From contig JACQPW010000084.1 in assembly GCA_016207285.1 (NCBI GenBank), forward strand, positions 1 to 12,965: a stretch of 12,965 bases of DNA. Direction: 5' to 3'. Below, piece by piece: positions 1 through 6,984 of the stretch. The notes under the pieces were generated by a model. It was not told the DNA's origin and did no database searches. It saw only the letters and a program-made list of their open reading frames with translations. A program made the position numbers and the translations under genes. The first letter of the stretch is position 1, and every line of letters begins with the position of its first letter. Origin of the DNA: Candidatus Kerfeldbacteria bacterium. GTDB lineage: Bacteria; Patescibacteriota; Patescibacteriia; UBA9570.

Positions 1-1330
1 GATCTAAATTGCCGTAGAGACCGCGCACCAAGCTAGTGGGGTACGGAGTCTGATCAAAATAGATGTATGGAGATTTTAGAATACTGATTGGCTCAAAGGT
101 CTGTTGACTCAACCAACCATCGAATTGCTCAGCCGAACGCACTTGGCGTTGAAAACTTTCGCTGAATTCGCGCGCTCGCAGAGATTGATAGTTGGTCTGA
201 ATACGTTGTGCATTCACCCCAAACACCACCAGTACCAGCAAGCCCAGCACCGGCAATTCGTATTTGGCCCAGCGCCCAAACCGCACAGTAAAGATACCAA
301 TCGGTAACAGTAAGCCAGCTGGAAATAAATACCAAAACCACAACTTATTCACGGTCAGCATAATGTAACCCATAAACAAGATCATGGCTGACACCGCTAA
401 CCACACCGTATACTGACGTTGCCACGCCGACTGCCACAGGTTATAGAGCACAAAACCGGTACAGATGATCACTAGCCCTAGCGGTAAGTAATCAACGGTA
501 ATGACAGAACTAAACCAAGCGGCGTAGTCGATGCCAGTAATCGACAATCCATGGCCAGAGGCATTATCCAGCATATTGCTCTGCACGGTATGAATGTAAA
601 AATTGATACCCGTACGACCTAGTGTTACTAGATATGGATTAGCCAAGATAAAACCCAAACCAAACGCTGCGGCACAGTAGATTATTTTTTTAATTCCCCG
701 ATACCAAATCAGCATGGCCACGCCAGCCACCGGTAAAAATAATACAAATGGTAATTTAAGCCCTACCGCCATCCCTAAACAGATAAAGACCAACGGAAAT
801 TTTTTGCTGAGCAGCCAATAGATGCCGGCTAACCCGATGGCCGCCGCCATAAACTCCACGCTAAACGCTTTGGTATAAAAATAGTACGCCGGCATCGCCA
901 AAATAAAAGCTGCCCCTAACACAGCCGGAGCATATTTTTGCCGGATCAACCAAATACTCTTAATGACAAAAAATAAACTCACCCCTAACCAGGCAGCTGA
1001 AATACAACGCAAGCTGATCAGATAGGCTTGAAACGGTAACCAAGCATGGAACGGCCAACTCACTAGTCCATACGCATACCAAAATAACGAGCCATAACCC
1101 CAACCATCATGCAGTGTCACTAGCGTATACAGATCATGGTTAGTCAGTGAGCGAAAAAACTGCGTCTCTAAGAAATCTTGGAACACCCACTCATCGTTAG
1201 ACAACACATTCAACTGAGCGGCGTCACTGCTGGCATACCAATAGGCGGGCAGATTAATGGCGATAGACACGACTATACAAGCCAGTAGAATCAGGAGATC
1301 ACGTTGGTAGGTTTTGAACCACTGCCTCAT
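1..1330 (-). CDS. GT-C type membrane glycosyltransferase (PMT/ArnT-like), C-terminus cut by window edge
   Basis: I translated this by hand from an ATG at 1330; it stays open for 443 codons to the left edge, so it is partial. The protein is very hydrophobic with about ten predicted membrane segments, beginning with one at residues 11-27. The first long extracytoplasmic loop carries an acidic pair (SNDEW, D46-E47) and then HDGWGYGSLFWY at about 74-85. This is the layout of GT-C enzymes of the PMT/ArnT/GT39 kind, which use polyprenyl-phosphate sugars on the outer face of the membrane. A late segment contains KLWFWYLFPAG, also usual in the group. Its ATG overlaps the TGA of the upstream nucleotidyltransferase (ATGA), so it is the last gene visible in the operon. 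The sugar and acceptor cannot be told. GT-C class confidence is good; the exact family is uncertain. Confidence 0.8.
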   Translation of the reverse strand, partial: MRQWFKTYQRDLLILLACIVVSIAINLPAYWYASSDAAQLNVLSNDEWVFQDFLETQFFRSLTNHDLYTLVTLHDGWGYGSLFWYAYGLVSWPFHAWLPFQAYLISLRCISAAWLGVSLFFVIKSIWLIRQKYAPAVLGAAFILAMPAYYFYTKAFSVEFMAAAIGLAGIYWLLSKKFPLVFICLGMAVGLKLPFVLFLPVAGVAMLIWYRGIKKIIYCAAAFGLGFILANPYLVTLGRTGINFYIHTVQSNMLDNASGHGLSITGIDYAAWFSSVITVDYLPLGLVIICTGFVLYNLWQSAWQRQYTVWLAVSAMILFMGYIMLTVNKLWFWYLFPAGLLLPIGIFTVRFGRWAKYELPVLGLLVLVVFGVNAQRIQTNYQSLRAREFSESFQRQVRSAEQFDGWLSQQTFEPISILKSPYIYFDQTPYPTSLVRGLYGNLD

Positions 1331-2088
1331 ACAGGTGTCTGAAAATATTCGCGCCAGTAATTATAGGTGAGCAAATCATTGGGAGTGCCCCAGCAAATAT
1401 ACTTATCAATTTCAAATACCTTAACTTTCAACCCAAGCTGAACGGCATTATTCATACACTCGTCAACATAAAATTCATTATTGATGCGGGTATTGTGCTT
1501 AATCATATCTTCAGCTGAACGCACAAAATCTCGGCCGTGCCGAAACCAAAATGCTCCGACCACCGCATGATCATGAATAGGATCTTCGCTGATAGGCACT
1601 TTCACCGAAACTTTCTGCACGGTTTGATCCGCATTTACCGCCACCCAGCCATACGCTTTAGGATTACGCTCTACTGTGACATTATTGCGAAAGGTAAAAA
1701 TAATCGCATCCACTGTTTCATCCTCCAACAAATGTTGCCAAGCGGCTTGATCATAGGTAATACCGTTATCACAGGCTCCAATTAACAACGCATCATCGGT
1801 GTTAATATAGTCTTTAGCTAAGAGGCAGGTACTGGCTTGGCCTTCAGTCAAATAATCCAAATCGATAATCGTACAGCCGGGGTAGACCTGTTCCAACGTT
1901 TGGCGCAACGGATAGTTGGCTAAGTGCTCAGACCGACAGATAAACACCCAGCGCTGAGCGGGCGGTAAATCGGCTGTGGCCCGTACAATCATCGGCTGGC
2001 CATCAACCGGAATGAGTGGTTTAGGATCAGTGTATCCAGCTTGAGCAAACCGGGAACCGGCACCAGCTAATGGAATTAGAATCGTCAT
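1327..2088 (-). CDS. Sugar-type nucleotidyltransferase, capsule/BcbE-like (copy 2)
   Basis: This is a 253-residue cytoplasmic protein with a GT-A/nucleotidyltransferase fold. The nucleotide-binding loop is AGAGSRF (residues 8-14), followed by the conserved lysine in KPLI (K23), a TEGQAST segment (81-87), and the metal-binding aspartate in ACDNG (D107). The C-terminus has a CWGTPNDL motif (232-239). It fits the NTP_transferase family found in capsule loci (BcbE-like), which couples a phosphorylated sugar or small molecule to a nucleoside monophosphate and releases pyrophosphate. Neither nucleotide nor substrate can be assigned. It overlaps both neighbours by ATGA (start at 2088 over the acyltransferase stop; stop at 1327 over the GT-C start). 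It is a paralog of the protein at 3116-3877: same length, same N-terminal spacing and same ending pattern (WGTP then YWx[ED]YFxxP). Confidence 0.85.
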   Translation of the reverse strand: MTILIPLAGAGSRFAQAGYTDPKPLIPVDGQPMIVRATADLPPAQRWVFICRSEHLANYPLRQTLEQVYPGCTIIDLDYLTEGQASTCLLAKDYINTDDALLIGACDNGITYDQAAWQHLLEDETVDAIIFTFRNNVTVERNPKAYGWVAVNADQTVQKVSVKVPISEDPIHDHAVVGAFWFRHGRDFVRSAEDMIKHNTRINNEFYVDECMNNAVQLGLKVKVFEIDKYICWGTPNDLLTYNYWREYFQTPV

Positions 2089-3119
2089 ATCATCCCAATA
2101 TACTTAGCATACGGTGATAATTTCGTCAGCAGTTTGGAATAGAGCATACAGCACCCCAAAACTATTGGAAAGGCCGCGCAGCTAGCGATGAAGAAATACA
2201 GGGGATTACCCCACCATGAAATTTGATTATACAGCAATATCAGCTTACCAAAGGCAATCAAATGCATCAGATAAATCGGCAGACTGTATTTACCTACTGT
2301 CGCTAACCAACGTAACGGCGGAACCAGTAGAAAAAAGATCATGATACTGCTCATCAACCCAGCCATTGCAATGAAACCAAGGAATGTGAACGGAACACTG
2401 AATTGAGCTAAATCAATGCGTGCAGTGAAGGCGGAATATGTTTTCACTGGCTCAATCCAGTCAATCACTTGAATACTGCCTAAATATACTGGTAACAAAA
2501 ATAATGCATACCATGGCCTCAAATTGGTTAGTCGATGACGCTGTTGGTAAATGGTGTCGATGACCACGCACAACGGAAATAAATACAGTGCTAGGTCAAT
2601 CCCAAACGGAATGGAGTTATGGTAGCGTGCCGCAATGGGGTCGGCCAACAGAAACACTGCCAGCCAGGCAACCCAGAACAAAATGGCCCACCAAGTTTTG
2701 GCGTATTTCCGATAGATAGAAAAATAAATACTTAACGTGAAACAGGCAGGTAGAAACCATAAGGGGGAAGCTATGTGATACCAACTGCCATACGCCAATG
2801 TACGTGCAATGGGGAATGGATCAGTTAGTAGTGCATCTCGCGCTGGCCAGACATACCAAAATACATAGGGGATTAATAAGAGTAAAGCGCGTTTTTTGAT
2901 AAAGCCAGTGGTAATTGGTTTAACAAATAAAATAGATAAGGCAAAAAACATTGCCATATGAAAATAATTCACTGGCAAGAAAGTACTGATGAAATCTCTA
3001 AATGCTTGCCACCAACTTAAATTGGCAGTTGGGATGGCAGTCGTTAGTACACCAACATGACCCCACAATACACAGATGATCAGAAAACCCTTGAGTTGGT
3101 CGATGTGTAAATCTCTCAT
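2085..3119 (-). CDS. Acyltransferase family 3 (OafA/NodL-type) membrane O-acyltransferase
   Basis: I take the start at 3119, giving 344 residues, because that ATG overlaps the upstream TGA (3118-3116) as ATGA. A longer reading to 3182 exists but adds 21 unlikely residues that lie inside the upstream gene. The protein begins MRDLHIDQLKGFLI, matching the acyltransferase-3 opening (acidic residue, lysine/arginine-glycine, then a membrane segment with a conserved histidine, here WGHVG, H21). About ten membrane segments follow, and near the end SLPIYLMHLI is the family's usual late helix. Such enzymes move acetyl or other acyl groups onto sugar hydroxyls of surface polysaccharides. It sits between the two nucleotidyltransferases. 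The acyl group and the glycan position are unknown. Confidence 0.86.
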   Translation of the reverse strand: MRDLHIDQLKGFLIICVLWGHVGVLTTAIPTANLSWWQAFRDFISTFLPVNYFHMAMFFALSILFVKPITTGFIKKRALLLLIPYVFWYVWPARDALLTDPFPIARTLAYGSWYHIASPLWFLPACFTLSIYFSIYRKYAKTWWAILFWVAWLAVFLLADPIAARYHNSIPFGIDLALYLFPLCVVIDTIYQQRHRLTNLRPWYALFLLPVYLGSIQVIDWIEPVKTYSAFTARIDLAQFSVPFTFLGFIAMAGLMSSIMIFFLLVPPLRWLATVGKYSLPIYLMHLIAFGKLILLYNQISWWGNPLYFFIASCAAFPIVLGCCMLYSKLLTKLSPYAKYIGMI

Positions 3120-3877
3120 TGTGGTTGCGTGAAATAATCTTGCCAATAGACAAACTCGGCTAAATCTTCTGGCGTGCCCCACTGACAGAATTTTTCGACT
3201 GTAGTAATTTTTACCGGCAAGCGATCCCGCACCAGTAAATTATAAACTAGGCTAACGTAATATTCACCATTCAGATTGATATCCTCATCAACTAACTGTT
3301 GAAAATATTTTTTCACCAACCGGCCAGATTGAAAGTAATAGGTACCATCTGACTGATACGATTCCATTTTGTTTTCGGTCCAAGAGTATTTTTCTCGGAT
3401 CTCAATCAAGTTCTGATCCGCATCCGTTTTACAAGAGGCATACAGGTTAGAACCCAATAAGTGCGGATGAAACCCCCGATAGCAAGGAATCGCTCCGGCA
3501 CAGCCAGTAGTCACAGTCATCTGCTTAAACGCCGGATAGTCCCACAGCGCAAAGAAATCACAATAATTGATGATGACTGGTTCGTCTTCTTGAATATGTT
3601 CTTGAGCACTCAGCACAGCCCACACTGGACCTTTTTTAGCCGGCTCTACTCCGACAATTTTACCCGTGGGCATAATGCGTTCTAATTCTGCGCGCAACGG
3701 CGTGTTGTTTAAGTGATCCTTGTTACAGATAAATAAAAAATTGGTTTCTCCGGGGAATAAACTCACCACATACTCAATGATCGGTTTTCCTCCTACTGTA
3801 ATCAGCGGCTTGATATCCGTGTATCCAGCCTGGACAAAACGACTACCTAAACCTGACATCGGGATAACAATTTGCAT
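3116..3877 (-). CDS. Sugar-type nucleotidyltransferase, capsule/BcbE-like (copy 1)
   Basis: This 253-residue nucleotidyltransferase has the phosphate-binding loop SGLGSRF (8-14), KPLI with K23, a KKGPVWAV segment (81-88) where its paralog has TEGQAST, and a metal-site aspartate in NYCDF (D107). CQWGTPEDL (231-239) lies near the C-terminus. The NYCDF and KKGPVWAV patterns recall capsule nucleotidyltransferases such as the Campylobacter Cj1416 group, but this is from memory of motifs and not a substrate assignment. It follows the class II aldolase by 5 bases and overlaps the acyltransferase start by ATGA. The likely role is activation of a phosphorylated precursor as a nucleotide derivative. 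The changed segment at 81-88 suggests that the two copies use different substrates. Confidence 0.85.
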   Translation of the reverse strand: MQIVIPMSGLGSRFVQAGYTDIKPLITVGGKPIIEYVVSLFPGETNFLFICNKDHLNNTPLRAELERIMPTGKIVGVEPAKKGPVWAVLSAQEHIQEDEPVIINYCDFFALWDYPAFKQMTVTTGCAGAIPCYRGFHPHLLGSNLYASCKTDADQNLIEIREKYSWTENKMESYQSDGTYYFQSGRLVKKYFQQLVDEDINLNGEYYVSLVYNLLVRDRLPVKITTVEKFCQWGTPEDLAEFVYWQDYFTQPQ

Positions 3878-3882
3878 AGCTA

Positions 3883-4608
3883 TCAGTTTAAATGAATCCG
3901 ATATTGCTCTTGTTCCATGGCACGTAATTTATCGCCTTCATGAGGGGGTAGCGGTTGTACTGTACAGCCCAGCGCAGCAATTTGTTGATGTACGTAGGCA
4001 TTGGCTGATTGGACATCGGTGTTTTTTTCTAACACAGCCGCATCGGGAAACAGGCTCGATAGTAGTGGTGGATTCGCCGTAACGATAAATGGCGAACAAT
4101 CAGCCTTCACCAGATCGTTAATGGCATTCAATCTAGCCAGAACTTCATTCACATGCTCGCCACAAACGATCACGCCGTGATTTTCCAATAGCAGAAGTGT
4201 TGGGTTCATACCCTGGATACGTTGCTGGATACTGGCTGCTAACTCTTGTCCCGGAGTAGCGTACGGGATCACGATCGGCTCAAATTGTGTTAACAAACTT
4301 GCTAATTTCTCTACACCACCTACCTGACAGTTATAAATATTTAAATAAACAGCATGTACATGAATGACCACCCGCGGTAACAGCAGATGCATTGGCCATT
4401 CCATCGATGGATGCTGTTCGTCACCGCTAGATGGTATGGTCACCCAACCACTGCTCTCTGACATAGCCTTCAGGGGCGTGCCGGAGGCTTTGATATACAT
4501 GGTACCATCAGCCTTAACTGATGTATTGCCGCCACCACCTTGGACTAAATCGAGCTGGTTACCAACAGTATGAGAAATAGTAATCAGGTCTTGTATGGCT
4601 TGGATCAT
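3883..4608 (-). CDS. Class II aldolase/adducin-family protein, metal-binding site complete
   Basis: The protein has 241 residues, a normal length for a single-domain class II aldolase. Visible motifs are the substrate-phosphate loop QGGGGNTS (23-30), KASGTPL (40-46), PSMEW with a candidate catalytic glutamate (E70), the zinc ligands in HVHAVY (H83, H85) and the third ligand in ENHGV (H144). All expected metal ligands are present, so it should be active. The family performs retro-aldol/aldol, epimerase or decarboxylase chemistry on phosphorylated sugars or sugar acids. The GGGNTS...KASG pattern recalls the aldolase domain of RhaD/COG3347 proteins. Its ATG overlaps the stop of the GT-C/kinase gene (ATGA), and a nucleotidyltransferase follows 5 bases after. 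In this setting an anabolic role, making or trimming a precursor for activation, is more likely than catabolism (inference). Confidence 0.88.
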   Translation of the reverse strand: MIQAIQDLITISHTVGNQLDLVQGGGGNTSVKADGTMYIKASGTPLKAMSESSGWVTIPSSGDEQHPSMEWPMHLLLPRVVIHVHAVYLNIYNCQVGGVEKLASLLTQFEPIVIPYATPGQELAASIQQRIQGMNPTLLLLENHGVIVCGEHVNEVLARLNAINDLVKADCSPFIVTANPPLLSSLFPDAAVLEKNTDVQSANAYVHQQIAALGCTVQPLPPHEGDKLRAMEQEQYRIHLN

Positions 4609-6596
4609 CTGGTTTTGTTGAACTCACTATAATAGTAGAGCATAAACAATTGAATGATGCCATCATAGTCTGCGCGCCAAATTGGACTATTGTGCAGCAA
4701 CTCATCTAGGTTCGGCAATAATGTATAGATAGCCTGGCGCAGTTGATCAGCCGAGATCTGCCCAGAAAATTCAATAGTTTGGTGGTGAAGATCAACATCG
4801 TATTTATGTTCAATGAGCATGGTTGGGGTAGTAGACAACGCTGCCATCAGTGGATCCAGATGAATTGAGTTATCACAAGTCAGCTTTAAAAATACCTCGG
4901 GTGTTTGACCATCCACGAGCGGACTCCGCGGACTAAAGGACACAATGAGATCAGCAAATTGACGTTGTGGACGAATATATTGATTAGCGTCCACTTCACG
5001 CTGTTCAATTTGTTCCAGAATTTCAGCCTTACTGCGCCCACGCTGTTCCATATCTCGCATGATTTTCCAATGCCGGCGTAAAGCTTCATCTGGCTCAACA
5101 TAAATTTTGATAGTAAACAACTGCCTCATTTTGCTTAAATAAAACGGATGCAATCCAACATAGATAATATTACGACGACCTTCAATCCGATTCGGACTAG
5201 CGAAACGTCCAGTACCATGATCATACCTGGTACGCTGGATGCTATCACCAGTTTTTAAGCCAATGGTCTGGATTAATTCCTCATGCAGTCGATTACTTTT
5301 GGGATCTAAATGTGTCTGCTGCTGCCAGTGGGTATCGTGTCGTTCCCATTTGTGGGCATCGTCCCCCTCAATGACTGTGGTATGTGCTGTACCGAACAAA
5401 TCTTGCAAAATACCGACCAAGGTATTCTTACCGGCACCAGAATCGCCACCGATTCCAATCACCAACGGAGAGTGATCAGATTTATATTCTAAGTTACTAC
5501 GTACCCCTAAACGATAAATCCAAACGGCATTCATCACCAAGGCAGCAATAAAAAGGGTGAATGTAAGATTTAACAGCACTGGATTAGCAACCACAATATC
5601 ACCTTGACTGAGCATGACATAACATAAATAAGATAACGTCAACGACCAAAAGCTGAGTCTGGGAATTTCTTTATATTTAGCAAAAAAATAGACGTAAAAC
5701 GGCAACGACCAATACAGCCAACCTGGCATTGGGGGAACAAATACTACAAAAACCGTAAATAATAAACCAAGCACCAATAGAAAGGCGTCCCGATTGATCT
5801 TACGGTAAGGCAAAAAATTCAAAAATAAGATAAAGACGGCCGCAGGAGCCAATAAGAATTTCAAATCCTGCTCAAAAAAAGGCAGATGGACTAAATACAC
5901 TTTAGCAGCTTCGGCCGTACCAAACACACTCTGGCTAAACCCACTCGACCATAGATATGGACTCATCAATCCGATAGCTACCAACAGACAGACGCACACC
6001 TGTCCCACTTGCTGTCTGAATGAATAGCGATTGGCATAGAAGTAGATAAAATAAAATGGCACCACCGCCAATAAATGTGTTTTGGTAGCAATGCCGACAC
6101 CCAAGATGACACTAGCCAGTAAAGTTTGACGCTTAAATAATAGAGCCAAGCTGATCAATAACAGCGCAGTTGGTACGACGTCTAGCTGACCGTGCACATA
6201 ATTAATGTAGAACAAAACGGGCGATGCCCAGTACAGCCACAACACGGTTTTCTCTTTTAGCTCCAACCACCGACATAAGATTACATAGATGACAATATCA
6301 GCCGCTAGCAAGGGTAACCGCATGATGAACAAATCAGCTTGCTCAGGCAGCCAACCAAACAAAAAGCGAACCAAGCCAAAAACCGCTAACATCACTGGTG
6401 GGTAGGGAAAGGCGGTTGCTTGGCCAATGGATACAAAGTAGTCATATGGATTTTGAAACCCTGATGTCACAAAATAGTTTACAAACGGAACAAATCCTTG
6501 GCTCATGAAACTGGAAGCTAATACACTACCAACAATCAGTTTGATGACGAGGATGATCCAAAACCAAGTTGTGAAGTACTTTTTATTTAAAAACAT
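4605..6596 (-). CDS. Fusion: GT-C membrane glycosyltransferase plus uridine-kinase/PRK-like P-loop kinase
   Basis: The protein has 663 residues. Residues 1 to about 365 form some 11-12 membrane segments with features of GT87/DUF2029-type mannosyltransferases: NPYDYF (49-54), FPYPPV (63-68), YVHGQLDVV (133-141) and a TKTHLL stretch (171-176). Residues about 378-555 are a P-loop kinase: GGDSGAGKNT (383-392), EGDDAHKW (410-417), THLDPKSN (428-435), IEGRRNIIYVGLH (471-483), LRRHWKIMRD (506-515) and YIRPQ (540-544). These follow the uridine kinase/phosphoribulokinase pattern. About 105 further residues form an unassigned C-terminal domain. The residue after the Walker A lysine is asparagine (N391), not the usual Ser/Thr. 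The kinase should face the cytoplasm because it needs ATP. The start overlaps GtrA by 14 bases, and the stop overlaps the aldolase start by ATGA. Kinase substrate and transferred sugar are unknown. Confidence 0.85.
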   Translation of the reverse strand: MFLNKKYFTTWFWIILVIKLIVGSVLASSFMSQGFVPFVNYFVTSGFQNPYDYFVSIGQATAFPYPPVMLAVFGLVRFLFGWLPEQADLFIMRLPLLAADIVIYVILCRWLELKEKTVLWLYWASPVLFYINYVHGQLDVVPTALLLISLALLFKRQTLLASVILGVGIATKTHLLAVVPFYFIYFYANRYSFRQQVGQVCVCLLVAIGLMSPYLWSSGFSQSVFGTAEAAKVYLVHLPFFEQDLKFLLAPAAVFILFLNFLPYRKINRDAFLLVLGLLFTVFVVFVPPMPGWLYWSLPFYVYFFAKYKEIPRLSFWSLTLSYLCYVMLSQGDIVVANPVLLNLTFTLFIAALVMNAVWIYRLGVRSNLEYKSDHSPLVIGIGGDSGAGKNTLVGILQDLFGTAHTTVIEGDDAHKWERHDTHWQQQTHLDPKSNRLHEELIQTIGLKTGDSIQRTRYDHGTGRFASPNRIEGRRNIIYVGLHPFYLSKMRQLFTIKIYVEPDEALRRHWKIMRDMEQRGRSKAEILEQIEQREVDANQYIRPQRQFADLIVSFSPRSPLVDGQTPEVFLKLTCDNSIHLDPLMAALSTTPTMLIEHKYDVDLHHQTIEFSGQISADQLRQAIYTLLPNLDELLHNSPIWRADYDGIIQLFMLYYYSEFNKTR

Positions 6597-6963
6597 AATA
6601 CTTACACCCTAAAAAATTGGTTATCGTTGTTTGACTGATCGCTATGATATTGGCCACACGTGGATCCATACCCAACCAATGTACCAAGAGGTAAATTAAT
6701 CCCAGACTCATTACTAGTGAACAGACATAGATTGTGATAAAACGAACGGTCTGGTTACCTATCAAGTGGGGAGTAGATTGTTGCCGAAATGTCCAGGAAG
6801 CGTTCAATAGATAACTCAGCGACAAACCAATCACATACCCAATGGCACTGGCAACGAGGTAATTGATCTGACCGTAGTGATAACTAAGAAAAAAAACCGT
6901 GTAGTTTACTACCGTGCTTATGCCACCAACCACAATAAATTTCAAGGCTTGTCGCATCATCAT
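6583..6963 (-). CDS. GtrA-like membrane protein, putative polyprenyl-phosphate-sugar flippase
   Basis: The protein has 126 residues, the usual GtrA size, and four membrane segments (about 7-25, 35-55, 74-95 and 102-120). Family marks include FIVVGGISTVVNY (9-21), a YLLNASWTF segment (51-59) and a C-terminal NFLGCKYYVF close to the usual NFLxxRxWVF. GtrA proteins are thought to help move undecaprenyl-phosphate-linked sugars across the membrane for GT-C enzymes. Its end overlaps the next gene, a GT-C/kinase fusion, by 14 bases, which supports that partnership. It begins with three ATG codons in a row. The upstream AAGGGG lies 4, 7 and 10 bases from them, so the second ATG (6960, 125 residues) has the best spacing. 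Confidence 0.88.
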   Translation of the reverse strand: MMMRQALKFIVVGGISTVVNYTVFFLSYHYGQINYLVASAIGYVIGLSLSYLLNASWTFRQQSTPHLIGNQTVRFITIYVCSLVMSLGLIYLLVHWLGMDPRVANIIAISQTTITNFLGCKYYVFK

Positions 6964-6967
6964 TTTG

Positions 6968-6973
6968 CCCCTT
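6968..6973 (-). promoter_or_regulatory. Shine-Dalgarno sequence of the GtrA-like gene
   Basis: AAGGGG on the minus strand lies 4 bases before the first of three consecutive ATG codons and 7 bases before the second. It sits in the 21-base gap after the GT4 glycosyltransferase stop. It is the only clear purine-rich ribosome site I found in the window, and it favours the second ATG as the start. Confidence 0.5.
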
Positions 6974-6984
6974 AGTGTAGAGGG

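Noticed and set aside
3120..3182. Longer N-terminus of the acyltransferase
   Set aside because: It adds 21 residues inside the upstream nucleotidyltransferase gene. The ATG at 3119 gives an ATGA overlap like the other junctions and the family's normal N-terminus.
1327..4608. A methyl phosphoramidate (Campylobacter-type) or phosphonate capsule pathway
   Set aside because: The nucleotidyltransferases resemble that group, but no glutamine kinase, APS-kinase-like protein, amidohydrolase or PEP mutase is present, so the specific pathway is not supported.
3883..4608. Rhamnose or fucose catabolism assignment for the aldolase
   Set aside because: There is no isomerase, sugar kinase of the rha/fuc type, mutarotase or transporter nearby, and the context is glycan assembly.
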